64,000 nt of DNA. Origin: Arthrobacter sp. Y-9. Lineage in GTDB: Bacteria; Actinomycetota; Actinomycetes; Actinomycetales; Micrococcaceae. The DNA is taken from the NCBI RefSeq assembly GCF_029690065.1, contig NZ_CP121463.1:3509061-3573060 (forward strand), written 5' to 3'. Numbering within the stretch: position 1 is the stretch's first letter; every line of letters starts with the position of its first letter. Positions 29,010 through 38,032 of this stretch are shown piece by piece. The notes beneath the pieces are model-generated. The model was not told where the DNA came from, did not search any database, and saw nothing but the letters and a program-made list of their open reading frames with translations. The translations under genes were made by a program, and so were the position numbers.

Positions 29010-30185
29010 TCAGCGGGGCGTACGTTCCACCGTGAGCGGCTTGGCCGCCGACGCCAGGACGGCGGCGAGCACGATCGGGATCCCGATGAAGAGGAGTGCA
29101 TTGCGGACACCGAGGTGGTCGGCCAGGAATCCCAGCACGGGCGGCCCGGCCAGGAACGCCACGTAGCCCACCGTCGACACCACGGACACGCGCGCCGCGG
29201 CCAGTCGCGGGTCGTCCGCGGCGGCGGACATGCCCATGGGGAAGGTCAGCGCGGCGCCTGCACCCCACAGGAGAGCCCCCAGGATCGCGAGCCACAGGGT
29301 GCCGCTCCAGCAGAAGAGCGCCAAACCGGCGGCCGCCGCGAGCATGCTGCCGCGCAACACGGCCACGCGCCCGAAGCGGTCGATCAGGCCCGCGCCCAGC
29401 ACCCGGAACACGGTCATGCCGGCCACGAACACCGCGAAGACGAGCGCGCCCGTCGATTCGCTCTGGTGCAGACCGTCCACGGTGCCCTTGGCGATCCAGT
29501 CGTTCCCGGCGCCTTCGCTCAGAGTGGCGCCCATGACGACCACGCCGATGAGCAGGGTGCGCAGTTCCTTCCAGGCGAACATCCGGCCGCCGGCAGGCGC
29601 GTCGTCGTGGTCCTCCGGGGCATGGGGCAGGAAGTAGCGCGGCGCCGCGAGGCCCATCACCAGGACGAGGACCGCGATGCCGATCATGTGCGCGGGCAGG
29701 CCGACGCCCGCGGCGGAGAGGCCCGCGCCCAGCAGGGCTCCCACGAATGCGCCTCCACTGAACGCCGCGTGGAACTGCGGCATGATGGTGCGCCCCAGTT
29801 GGTGTTCCACATCCGCGCCCTCGATGTTCTGCGCGACGTCCCACAGCCCGATCCCGACGCCGATCAGCACGAGGCTGCCGCCCGTGACCGGCACCGAGTG
29901 CAGCGCGAGGCCTGTGGCGACCCCGGAGACCGCGAGGGCGCAGAACACGCTGGCCACCCGGATGGTGTTGGCCACCCCGATCCGGTTCACGCACCATCCC
30001 GCGCTGGGCAGCGCCACGAGCGAGCCGACCGCCATGCAGAGCAGCAGGCCGCCGATCTCGCCGGGGGAGAGCTGCAGGGTCGCGGCGACGGCCGGGATGC
30101 GTGACGCCCAGCTGGCGAAGACGAGTCCGTTGATGCCGAAGACCACGAAGGTCATGATGGTTGCGCGTCGGAGCTGAATGTTCAC
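29010..30185 (-). CDS. MFS transporter
   Basis: 391 aa with twelve hydrophobic segments and the loop pattern PSAGWCVNRIG between helices 2 and 3. GTG start at 30185. A single gene; the substrate is unknown. The 160-base gap to the ABC ATPase gene holds no gene. Confidence 0.88.
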   Translation of the reverse strand: MNIQLRRATIMTFVVFGINGLVFASWASRIPAVAATLQLSPGEIGGLLLCMAVGSLVALPSAGWCVNRIGVANTIRVASVFCALAVSGVATGLALHSVPVTGGSLVLIGVGIGLWDVAQNIEGADVEHQLGRTIMPQFHAAFSGGAFVGALLGAGLSAAGVGLPAHMIGIAVLVLVMGLAAPRYFLPHAPEDHDDAPAGGRMFAWKELRTLLIGVVVMGATLSEGAGNDWIAKGTVDGLHQSESTGALVFAVFVAGMTVFRVLGAGLIDRFGRVAVLRGSMLAAAAGLALFCWSGTLWLAILGALLWGAGAALTFPMGMSAAADDPRLAAARVSVVSTVGYVAFLAGPPVLGFLADHLGVRNALLFIGIPIVLAAVLASAAKPLTVERTPR

Positions 30186-30264
30186 GGCTGAGCCTCGGCC
30201 TCTTCCTTCGGGAGTTCTGTCGGGAGTTCTGCTGTTTGCGGTTCTGGTGGCACGGGTGCTGCCG

Positions 30265-31746
30265 TCACGGGTGCGGAGTGTGCTGCGGTGCTGCGGGTGT
30301 GCGCGGGGTCCTGCGGAGTGACGCGCCCAGACGACGAGGTTCCAGCCTCAGCCGGTCAGGACGGAGGTCGAAGACGCCGCCCTGGGGGTCGTCGACGCCG
30401 CCGGCGCGCACGACGTCGTCGTCCGGATTCACCATGTCCCACACGACCCGGACCATCAGATAGAAGGTGGCGGCCATGTGCAGGAGCACGGCACAGACAT
30501 AGTACGGGACGTCGATGTTGTGCTGCGGACCGCTTCCGCTGGCACCCGCGCCGAGGTACATCCAGATCGCGGCCCAGTGCACCACCTCGGCGGCCTGCCA
30601 CAGGAGGAAGTCGCGCCAGACGGGACGCGCGAGCACGGCCAGCGGGATCAGCCAGACCACGAACTGCGGCGAGTACACCTTGTTGCACAGGATGAACGCG
30701 GCCACCAGCAGGAAGAGGACCTGCGCCAGCCGCGGACGCTGCGGGACCGACAGCGCCAGAAGCGTGATCAGCAGCGCGACGACGGCGAACGACGCCCCCG
30801 CCGCCACGTTCACCTGGGCGGCGCTCAGGGCGGGCTGCCCCAGCCGGGCGGCCACGAGGTTCCAGGACTCCCAGAGCGAGGAGAAGCCCGCCCCGCGGGA
30901 GAACGCGAAATCGAAGAAGTACCGGAAGGCGCCGGGGTTGAGCAGCGCGAACGGCAGATTGACCGCGAGCAGCGCCGCGCAGGAACCCACCACCGTCCGG
31001 CCGAAGGTGCGCATCGTCCCGCTCCGGATCGCGACGATCAGCACCGCCAGCAGCAGAAGCAGCGGATAGAACTTGAAGGACGCCCCCACGCCGATCCAGA
31101 CCCCGGCCCACACCGGCCGGTCGCGCGCGAAGCAGAGCAGGGCGAGCGAGAGCGCGAATACGGCCCACAGGTCCCAGTTGATGAAACCGGAGGTGATCAT
31201 GCCCGGGGCCAGGGCCACCATCGCGGCGTCCCACTTCCTCCGGCGGGCCAGGCGGGCGACCACCAGCACCGTGCCGATCCAGAGTCCCACCACCAGCAGG
31301 GAATTGAGGTCGAAGTAGCCGAGCGCACGCTGCGCGCCGTCTCCGCTCACCGGGACGGCCAGCGCCGTCACCGCCGCGACGACGCCGAGCAGCACCGGGT
31401 ACTCAAAGCGGACATCCGGGGTGAAGACCGGGAGTGACCCGCCCGCGAAGGCCGGCCCGCCGAGCAGGGTGGGAAAGTCCGAATAGCACGTGGCGTAGTA
31501 CGCCCCGGCCCCGGCCCAGCCCTGGACACGGCAGGAGGATTTGATGGCCAGTGCGAGGAGTGCGGCGACCACGGCGAGCAGCACCAGGACCCGGTCCACG
31601 GTGAAGAAGCCGGGGGAGACGACTCCCGGCGCGGTCCGGCGGCCGAGTGGTCCGCCCACGAGCTCGGTGAAACGGCTCAGCAGCGAGTCCGTCCGGGAGG
31701 GGACCACGAGCCGCATCCGGGTCCTGGGAGCGCCATGTCCTGCCAT
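30265..31746 (-). CDS. Glycosyltransferase 87 (DUF2029) family membrane protein
   Basis: 493 aa polytopic protein with about ten hydrophobic segments and the motif IGVGASFKFYPLLLLLAVL, characteristic of GT87/DUF2029 polyprenyl-phosphate-mannose-dependent transferases of actinobacterial envelope glycans. The Arg-rich C-terminal tail is cytosolic. ATG at 31746. Acceptor unknown. Confidence 0.83.
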   Translation of the reverse strand: MAGHGAPRTRMRLVVPSRTDSLLSRFTELVGGPLGRRTAPGVVSPGFFTVDRVLVLLAVVAALLALAIKSSCRVQGWAGAGAYYATCYSDFPTLLGGPAFAGGSLPVFTPDVRFEYPVLLGVVAAVTALAVPVSGDGAQRALGYFDLNSLLVVGLWIGTVLVVARLARRRKWDAAMVALAPGMITSGFINWDLWAVFALSLALLCFARDRPVWAGVWIGVGASFKFYPLLLLLAVLIVAIRSGTMRTFGRTVVGSCAALLAVNLPFALLNPGAFRYFFDFAFSRGAGFSSLWESWNLVAARLGQPALSAAQVNVAAGASFAVVALLITLLALSVPQRPRLAQVLFLLVAAFILCNKVYSPQFVVWLIPLAVLARPVWRDFLLWQAAEVVHWAAIWMYLGAGASGSGPQHNIDVPYYVCAVLLHMAATFYLMVRVVWDMVNPDDDVVRAGGVDDPQGGVFDLRPDRLRLEPRRLGASLRRTPRTPAAPQHTPHP

Positions 31747-31828
31747 GTCACGAGCCTACCGGCCAGGAGGAGTCCCGCATCCGGGATGACGCGGACGGAA
31801 GGCGCCGTCCGGCCTTCCCGGGCATGCC

Positions 31829-31861
31829 GAAGCCCCGGGTGTCTGCTTCACCCGGGGCTTC
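31829..31861 (-). terminator. Hairpin after the small-ORF unit
   Basis: GAAGCCCCGGGTG and CACCCGGGGCTTC pair around seven bases. It lies about 75 bases beyond the second small ORF and probably ends that minus-strand transcript, though no T-tract follows. Confidence 0.65.
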
Positions 31862-31937
31862 CGCCCGTGCTGCGGCGCCTGTGCGTCTGAAGGCGCCGCG
31901 GTCTGTGGTCGCCACGTCGAGCCGTCTGTCAGTACGG

Positions 31938-32075
31938 CTAGCGCAGCGTGTTCATCAGGTGGATCTGGACGAACACGTCATCACGGGTCTGCTCCAGGGT
32001 CCGGCTGCTGATCTCCTGGTTGCTGAACCGGTTCTGCTGCTGGAAGACCAGGGATTCTTTGGGAAACTTCCTCAT
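31938..32075 (-). CDS. Unrecognised 45-aa small protein (second of a coupled pair)
   Basis: Starts MRKFPKESLVFQQQNRF and ends IHLMNTLR; polar, Gln/Arg-rich, no cysteine or membrane segment. GGGGGGTG lies seven bases before the ATG, and the ATG overlaps the stop of the upstream 46-aa ORF (ATGA), which argues for real, coupled translation. I recognise no family. Confidence 0.55.
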   Translation of the reverse strand: MRKFPKESLVFQQQNRFSNQEISSRTLEQTRDDVFVQIHLMNTLR

Positions 32076-32212
32076 GAGGGCACACCCCCCTTCGTGTGGT
32101 GCGGGTTCTTGTCGCGGAGCTCGGGACTCCGGGACCTGGACGATGCCTCGCTGACACGCTTCTTGTGTCTCGGCGCGGCGGGAATGGGGTCGTCAAAAGC
32201 GACGATGATCAT
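32072..32212 (-). CDS. Unrecognised 46-aa small protein (first of a coupled pair)
   Basis: Starts MIIVAFDDPIPAAPRHKKR and is Ser/Arg/Lys/His-rich after a short hydrophobic N-terminus; it ends HHTKGGVPS. AGAGGAA precedes the ATG. The stop overlaps the next start by four bases. It lies about 240 bases downstream of a leader-peptide ORF with attenuator-like RNA folding. No known family recognised; a regulator, toxin or peptide precursor are all possible. Confidence 0.55.
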   Translation of the reverse strand: MIIVAFDDPIPAAPRHKKRVSEASSRSRSPELRDKNPHHTKGGVPS

Positions 32213-32383
32213 GATTTCCTCTGTTTTCGGGCGCGGTGAATCAACAGTGAAATGCCGGGAAAGAATTCAGTGCCGAGGGCATGGGAATTCCACAAAAGAA
32301 ATCCACAAAAGAATTCAGGGTGCGCTGATGGGCATACCGGAATTCATGGAGAACCGGGGTGCATCAGTGTGAGAGTGCCCGCA

Positions 32384-32496
32384 GGCGGAGTGGCAGGACT
32401 ACGCTGCCATGAGAAGCGGTTCCCGCAACCTGGCGGGAACCGGACGCAGAACTACGCTGCGCGCCGGAGCCAAGTACGGGAGGCTGCCACTCCGCC
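32384..32496 (-). promoter_or_regulatory. Attenuator-like RNA structure after the leader peptide
   Basis: On the minus-strand transcript GGCGGAGTGGCAG (from 32496, inside the peptide ORF, codons 17-21) is the exact complement of CTGCCACTCCGCC (ending 32384). Between them lie a 9-bp perfect hairpin (32420-32443, GGTTCCCGC / GCGGGAACC) and two copies of GCAGCGTAGT followed by CTGC, each able to form a small competing hairpin. Arm one is covered by a ribosome translating the peptide, so alternative folds depending on translation are possible. Confidence 0.55.
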
Positions 32497-32544
32497 AACC
32501 ATGTGCACATCCGTGTACAGTGCGGTGATCTTGGTGATATTCAT
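32452..32544 (-). CDS. Candidate 30-aa leader peptide
   Basis: Starts MNITKITALYTDVHMV and ends ASRTWLRRAA. A near-perfect ribosome site (AAAAGGAGG, seven bases before the ATG) makes translation likely. The coding part contains one arm of a long RNA pairing with downstream sequence, as in ribosome-mediated attenuation. It could instead be a secreted or modified peptide, but no modification enzymes are adjacent. Confidence 0.6.
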   Translation of the reverse strand: MNITKITALYTDVHMVGGVAASRTWLRRAA

Positions 32545-32915
32545 GTCGCAACCTCCTTTTCTCTTGACGCCGATAGTTACCATCCCGGTCCGGCACGCAG
32601 TGGTCGCACGAAGCGATGCCAGAGGGCACTGACCGGGTTTCGCTCCCTCGCTGTGAAGGGAACAATAAACAACGTACAGGAAGTTTTCAGGCTTCGCCAG
32701 CCCGGAACGGCACTTTCCTGAAAATTTTCTTAAATTCTTTTCCCGGATACCTGGCGGACCGTAATCCGATGCCGCCCGGAGGGGAATTCCCGGGGACCAG
32801 GGAGCCTGATGACGGGGAACGGAGAACGCCCCCGGCGGAGGTGCCAGGGGCGTTCTCGGAGGCTGCGCCCGAGCGGGCGGGGAGCCGGTCCGTGGAGTGT
32901 TCAGCCGGGGAGGGT
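32545..32915 (-). other. Upstream region of the leader-peptide unit
   Basis: 371 bases without a gene. It contains an 11-bp hairpin (GAGAACGCCCC 32822-32832 / GGGGCGTTCTC 32847-32857) that probably terminates the phosphatase/CCA transcript coming from the right. It also has an AT-rich stretch (32710-32745) that is a likely promoter zone for the leader-peptide unit. No clear -35/-10 pair can be named. Confidence 0.5.
32822..32857 (-). terminator. Terminator after the phosphatase/CCA genes
   Basis: GAGAACGCCCC pairs with GGGGCGTTCTC (11 bp), 59 bases past the histidine phosphatase stop on the minus strand. Confidence 0.65.
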
Positions 32916-33500
32916 CTACAGGCCCCAGGACACGACGGCGGGCGTCTTCTTGTCCCAGCCGAGCGTGCACACGCGCGCGGTGCCCAGCAGGAAGTGCCGT
33001 CCCTCGACAGGATCGAGCTCCAGCCAGCGGGCCGCCAGGATGCGGCAGAAGTGGCCGTGAGCGACCACGAGCACGTCGCCGGCGCCACCGGAACGGACAC
33101 GCTCGACGATCCGGTCGGCCCGATCCGCCACCTCGTCGATCGTCTCGCCGTTCGGCACACCGTCGGTCCAGATCAGGTAACCGGGGTTCTTGGCGCGCAC
33201 GTCCGCGGAGTTGACGCCCTCATAGTCCCCGTAATTCCACTCCACCGCGTTCGGCTCCGGCTGGGCCTCCGGGAAACCCGCCAGTTCGGCGGTGCGGCGG
33301 GCCCGCTGCAGGGGAGAGGTCAGCACCTCACGGAACTCCACACCCTTCAGAACCCCTCCCGCGCGGAGCGCCTGCCGCTCGCCCTCCTCAGTGAGCGGCA
33401 GATCGGTCAGACCGGTGTACTGGCCGCTCTTGGACCATTCGGTCTCTCCGTGGCGCAGGAGCCACAGCTGGGGGAGTTCCGTGTTCGGGGTGGCGTTCAT
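32916..33500 (-). CDS. Histidine phosphatase family (phosphoglycerate mutase-like)
   Basis: 194 aa with LWLLRHGETEWSKSGQYTG, the phosphohistidine motif typical of the branch that includes acid phosphatases and GpmB-like proteins, and the second His in VVAHGHFCRI. AAGGA precedes the ATG at 33500. It begins 10 bases after the CCA-adding enzyme gene ends, so probably cotranscribed. Substrate unknown. Confidence 0.9.
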   Translation of the reverse strand: MNATPNTELPQLWLLRHGETEWSKSGQYTGLTDLPLTEEGERQALRAGGVLKGVEFREVLTSPLQRARRTAELAGFPEAQPEPNAVEWNYGDYEGVNSADVRAKNPGYLIWTDGVPNGETIDEVADRADRIVERVRSGGAGDVLVVAHGHFCRILAARWLELDPVEGRHFLLGTARVCTLGWDKKTPAVVSWGL

Positions 33501-33509
33501 GGCTGTCCT

Positions 33510-35093
33510 TCAGTCCTTCCGGCCGTCGACGGCGGCCTGCTGCGCTGGGTGGTCAACGGCGGGGGAGTCAGTGGCGGGGGAGTCAGTGGCCGGTTTCTCT
33601 GCGGCCGCCTCGTCCGTGGTCGCCGGGTCCGTGGCGGCGCCCGCCGCGGACGCCTGGGATTCGGGCTGCTGTGCCCACCAGGCGCGCAGTTCCTCCTCGG
33701 CCCGCGCGGGATCGAGAGGGCCGTGCTCCATCCTCAGTTCGAGGAGGTGCTTGTAGGCGCGGCCGACCACGGGACCGGGGCGGAGATCCAGGAGCTGCAT
33801 GATCTGCTGACCGTCCAGGTCCGGACGGACCGCGTCGAGCACTTCGCGTTCCCGCAGTTCGGCGATGCGCTGTTCGAGATCGTCGTAGGCGAACGCCAGA
33901 CGCTCGGCCTTCCTGCGGTTCCGGGTGGTCACATCCGAGCGGGTCAGGCGATGCAGCCGTTCCAGGTGCGGACCGGCATCGGTGATGTACCGACGGACCG
34001 CGGAATCGGTCCAGCCGGCGTCGCCGTAGCCGTAGAAACGCATGTGCAGCTCCACGAGGCGGGCCACGGCCTTGATGGTGTCGTTGTCGAAACGGAGCGC
34101 CTTCATGCGCTTGGACACGAGCTTGGCGCCGACCACGTCGTGGTGGCGGAAGCTCACGGCGCCGCCGTCTTCGAAGCGGCGCGTGGCCGGCTTGCCGATG
34201 TCATGCATGAGCGCCGCGAACCGCAGCACGAAGTCCGGACCCGGCACCGCGCCGTCGTCGTCCGTTTCAAGGTCGGCCGCCTGCTCCAGCACCTGCAGCG
34301 AGTGCTGGTAGACGTCCTTGTGGCGGTGGTGCTCGTCGGCTTCCAAGCGGAGCGCGGACACCTCCGGCAGCACCCGGTCCGCCAGGCCGGTCTCCACCAG
34401 GAGATCGATGCCCACCCGCGGCCGGGCGCCGTTGATGAGCTTCACCAGCTCGTCCCGGACGCGTTCGGCGGAGATGATCGAGATGCGGTCCGCCATGTCC
34501 GTCATGGCGGCACGGACGTCTGCGCTGACGCCCACGTCCAGCTGCGAGGCGAACCGCGCGGCCCGCATCATGCGCAGCGGGTCGTCGGAGAAGGACGCCT
34601 CGGCCGTGCCCGGGGTGGCGAGGACGCCGGCGCGCAGATCCCTCAGCCCGCCGAAAGGATCGACCAGCTGGCGGCTGGGCAGCCGCAGCGCCATGGCGTT
34701 GATGGTGAAGTCGCGGCGGAAGAGATCGTCCTCCAGCGAGGTCCCGAAGGCCACCACGGGCTTGCGCGACTCCGGGTCATACGACTCGGCCCGGTACGTG
34801 GTGATCTCGATCTGGAAGCCGGCCTTGCGCAGGCCGATGGTGCCGAAGGCCTTGCCGATCTCCCAGTGCGTGTCCGCCCACGGCTTGATGAGCGCCAGGG
34901 TCCGGTCCGGGGTGGCATCGGTGGTGAAGTCGAGGTCCAGGGCGTCCCGGCCCAGGAACAGATCGCGTACCGGTCCGCCGACCAGGGAAAGGTCATGTCC
35001 TGCATCCGCAAAGAGCTGGCCCAGTTCCAGAATCACGGGGTCCAGGTGGAAACCGATCGAGTCGGCCGCGCCACCCTGAAATTCACTCACCAT
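33510..35093 (-). CDS. CCA tRNA nucleotidyltransferase
   Basis: 527 aa class II nucleotidyltransferase that adds or repairs CCA ends of tRNA. Poly(A)-polymerase head motif LVGGPVRDLFLGRDALDLDF (near 39-58) with the catalytic Asp pair, RRDFTINAMALR, and an HD domain (HHRHKDVYQHSL, LMHDIGKPATR). The C-terminal 45 residues are an Ala/Thr/Pro-rich tail beyond the fold. Divergent from the Nudix gene. Confidence 0.95.
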   Translation of the reverse strand: MVSEFQGGAADSIGFHLDPVILELGQLFADAGHDLSLVGGPVRDLFLGRDALDLDFTTDATPDRTLALIKPWADTHWEIGKAFGTIGLRKAGFQIEITTYRAESYDPESRKPVVAFGTSLEDDLFRRDFTINAMALRLPSRQLVDPFGGLRDLRAGVLATPGTAEASFSDDPLRMMRAARFASQLDVGVSADVRAAMTDMADRISIISAERVRDELVKLINGARPRVGIDLLVETGLADRVLPEVSALRLEADEHHRHKDVYQHSLQVLEQAADLETDDDGAVPGPDFVLRFAALMHDIGKPATRRFEDGGAVSFRHHDVVGAKLVSKRMKALRFDNDTIKAVARLVELHMRFYGYGDAGWTDSAVRRYITDAGPHLERLHRLTRSDVTTRNRRKAERLAFAYDDLEQRIAELREREVLDAVRPDLDGQQIMQLLDLRPGPVVGRAYKHLLELRMEHGPLDPARAEEELRAWWAQQPESQASAAGAATDPATTDEAAAEKPATDSPATDSPAVDHPAQQAAVDGRKD

Positions 35094-35205
35094 AGTGATC
35101 CAAGCTTGTCACGTTTCCGCCACCAGTCCCCAATGCCGCACCGGCCCCGCCAGCCCGCGCCAGGACGAGGACCGGTCCTCAGGCCACCGAAAGGTCGATA
35201 GAGTT

Positions 35206-35766
35206 ATGGGCATGGCCAATCCAGTACCGAGCGCTCCGAACAGGAGGAACAACGCCCCCCTGCCCTCGGCGATCGGTGCCCACATTGCGCCAGCAAACCA
35301 GAACTTCACCACTCCTCTGCCCACCGTCGAGGAGGTCTCGGCCGGCGGCGTCGTGGTCGACACCGCGTCCCCGCAGCTGCCCGTGGCCATCATCGCCCGC
35401 ATCAATCGCGGAGGCCGCCTGGAATGGTGCCTGCCCAAGGGCCATCCCGAAGGCACTGAGAGCAACGAGGCTGCCGCGGTCCGGGAGATCGCGGAGGAGA
35501 CCGGGATCGAGGGGAGCATCCTCACCCCTCTCGGCAGCATCGACTACTGGTTCACCGTGACCAGCCACCGCGTCCACAAGACGGTGCACCACTATCTACT
35601 GGAAGCCACCGGCGGCGAGCTCACCATCGAGAACGATCCGGACCACGAGGCGGTCGACGTCGCGTGGGTCCCCCTGGCCGATCTGGCCCGCCGTCTCTCC
35701 TTCCCCAATGAGCGGCGGATCGCCGACCTCGCACGGGAACTCCTGCCGGGCCACCTGCCCTCCTGA
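35206..35766 (+). CDS. Nudix hydrolase
   Basis: 186 aa. Nudix box GHPEGTESNEAAAVREIAEE with the metal-binding REIAEE residues. Hydrolyses nucleoside diphosphates linked to another group; the exact substrate is unknown. ATG at 35206 or 35212; an AAAGG site is 12-18 bases away. Divergent from the CCA enzyme and upstream of murJ, an order shared by many actinobacteria. Confidence 0.88.
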   Translation: MGMANPVPSAPNRRNNAPLPSAIGAHIAPANQNFTTPLPTVEEVSAGGVVVDTASPQLPVAIIARINRGGRLEWCLPKGHPEGTESNEAAAVREIAEETGIEGSILTPLGSIDYWFTVTSHRVHKTVHHYLLEATGGELTIENDPDHEAVDVAWVPLADLARRLSFPNERRIADLARELLPGHLPS

Positions 35767-35861
35767 CGGCCACCCGACAGGGGGACCGAAAGGGCACCCG
35801 GCAGGGCGTCCCGGCCCGTGCCTCAGGCATCGGAGCAGCCGGGAATGAGACGATACTGGGG

Positions 35862-37982
35862 ATGTCTCACGCGAAGAAGGCCGATGCGGCCCTGAACTCC
35901 CCGACCTCCGCAGCCTCCCGCGCCAGCGATTCACGCGCCAGCGCGCTGATGGCGGCGGGCACCTTGATCTCGAGGATCCTCGGCTTCGTGAAGTCGTGGC
36001 TGCTGATCGTGGCTCTCGGCCTGGGCTCCTCGGTCACGGACACCTTCATCAACGCCAACAACCTGCCGAACATGGTGTTCGTTCTGGTGGCGGGCGGCGT
36101 CTTCAACGCCGTGCTGGTGCCCCAGATCCTCAAGGCGAGCCGCGCGCCGGACAGCGGAGCGGATTACATCAGCCGCCTCATGACGCTGGCCGTGATCGTC
36201 ATGTTCACCCTCACGGCGCTGGTCACGCTGTGCGCGCCCTTGCTGATCCAGGTGACCACCTCGGGCTACGGCCCGGCGCAGATGAGCCTGGCCGTCACGT
36301 TCGCGGTGTACTGCCTGCCTCAGATCTTCTTCTACGGCCTCTACGCGATGCTCACCCAGGTTCTCAACGCCCACGGATCCTTCGCGCCGGCCATGTGGGC
36401 CCCGATCGTCAACAACCTCGTGGCGATCGCCGGTCTCGGCCTCTTCGTGGCGATCTTCGGCGCCAGTGCCGCCAACCCGCACACGCTGGACAACTGGGGC
36501 ACCGGTCAGACCATCCTGGTGGCGGGCTTCTCCACACTGGGCGTCCTGGTGCAGACCGCCCTGCTGTTCATCCCGCTCCGGCGCCTCAAGCTGGGGCTGA
36601 CGCCGCGCTTCGGCTGGCGCGGCGTCGGCCTCGGCGCGGCGGCCAAGGTGGGTTCGTGGGCGCTGCTGACCACGGTGGTCAGCCAGCTGGCGTTCCTGTA
36701 CGTCATGAAGATCGCCACGATCCCCGGCGCTGTGCGGGCCAACGCCCCGGCGGGCTCGCCGCCCATCGCGGGCAACGCGGTGCTTGAGATCGCCAGCCAG
36801 CTCTACTTCCTGCCGCACTCCATCATCTCGGTGTCCCTCGCCACGGTGCTGTTCAACCGCATGGCGAAGGCCTCCCTGGACAACGATGTGCGCGGCCTCC
36901 GCGCCGCCCTCTCCAACGGCCTGCGCACCAGTGCCGTGGCGATCGTGTTCAGCGCCATCGCCCTCCTGGTGCTGGCGGCCCCGATCGGCATGTTCTTCTC
37001 GGCCGGCAAGCCGCAGGACGGCGCCCTGCTGGCGATCACGCTCTCCATCCTGGCGCTGACCAGCCCCTGCCTGAGCATCAACTTCATGATGACCAGGGTG
37101 TTCTACTCTCGCGAGGACGCCCGGACCCCGTTCTACGTCCAGCTGGCACTGGCCGTGCTGAACCTGGTCGGCGCCTTCGTCATCCAGTTCCTGCCGGCCG
37201 GAATGATCATCTACGCCATCGCCGGGCTCTACTCCGTGGGCAACATCCTCTCCGTCCTGATCAGCGCGTTCTTCCTGCGCCGGGTCCTGGGCCATCTGGA
37301 CGGCCCCCGCATCATCAACTCCTACATCCGCATGGGCTACGCGGGCATCGGCTCCGCCATCGCCGGCGGGGTGGTGCTGTGGCTGTTCGGCGCCTACCGC
37401 GCCGACGGCTTCCTGTGGCACAACCAGGCCGCGGCGCTGCTCTCCATCTGTGTGGCCGCACCGGTCATGCTCGGTGTCTATGTCGTGCTCCTGCGCGTCT
37501 TCCATGTCGAAGAGCTCCGTGACCTGCTCCGCCCGCTGCTGGCGCGCTTCATCCGCCCCACCCCGGCCGAGAGTCCGACGACGACGGCCGCCGCCGCGCC
37601 GTCGTCGAGCGCCACCGCCGGGGCCGGGCAGGCCCTCCGCGGGACCCGCGAGGACCTCTCCACGGGTGCCCTCCCGGCCGTGTCGATGGACACGGGCCTC
37701 CTGCCCAGAATCTCGGGCGGGTTCGACTCGGAGGGCTTCCGCGCGGCGCCGAGCGCCGAGGACGTGGGGGAGGGTCTGACGCAGCGCGCGAACAGCGGCC
37801 ACCCGTCCACTCCTCACTATGGCGACGAGGTCGCCGCGGTGCGCCCGGAGGGCCGCAGGAGCCTGCTGACGGTGTTCCGCGACTGGCTCTGGGCCCCTCC
37901 TGCACAGCAGCCTCAGCTCGGACGTCACACATACCAGGGCCGCTCTGGGGAGAATCCCCACTTCCCATCTGACCTCCGATAG
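35862..37982 (+). CDS. murJ: Lipid II flippase MurJ with cytosolic extension
   Basis: 706 aa. About fourteen hydrophobic segments in residues 25-560 with the MATE-like MurJ opening TLISRILGFVKSWL and FINANNLPNMVF. The last ~140 residues are a polar Ser/Thr/Pro/Ala-rich tail. In mycobacteria MviN carries a fused pseudokinase that binds FhaA; here the pseudokinase-like part is the next gene. Flips lipid II for peptidoglycan synthesis. Confidence 0.93.
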   Translation: MSHAKKADAALNSPTSAASRASDSRASALMAAGTLISRILGFVKSWLLIVALGLGSSVTDTFINANNLPNMVFVLVAGGVFNAVLVPQILKASRAPDSGADYISRLMTLAVIVMFTLTALVTLCAPLLIQVTTSGYGPAQMSLAVTFAVYCLPQIFFYGLYAMLTQVLNAHGSFAPAMWAPIVNNLVAIAGLGLFVAIFGASAANPHTLDNWGTGQTILVAGFSTLGVLVQTALLFIPLRRLKLGLTPRFGWRGVGLGAAAKVGSWALLTTVVSQLAFLYVMKIATIPGAVRANAPAGSPPIAGNAVLEIASQLYFLPHSIISVSLATVLFNRMAKASLDNDVRGLRAALSNGLRTSAVAIVFSAIALLVLAAPIGMFFSAGKPQDGALLAITLSILALTSPCLSINFMMTRVFYSREDARTPFYVQLALAVLNLVGAFVIQFLPAGMIIYAIAGLYSVGNILSVLISAFFLRRVLGHLDGPRIINSYIRMGYAGIGSAIAGGVVLWLFGAYRADGFLWHNQAAALLSICVAAPVMLGVYVVLLRVFHVEELRDLLRPLLARFIRPTPAESPTTTAAAAPSSSATAGAGQALRGTREDLSTGALPAVSMDTGLLPRISGGFDSEGFRAAPSAEDVGEGLTQRANSGHPSTPHYGDEVAAVRPEGRRSLLTVFRDWLWAPPAQQPQLGRHTYQGRSGENPHFPSDLR

Positions 37983-38032
37983 GATCGAAACTCGAAACAC
38001 CCCGTGTCTTCCCGGGGCCTGAGGAGGTTGTG

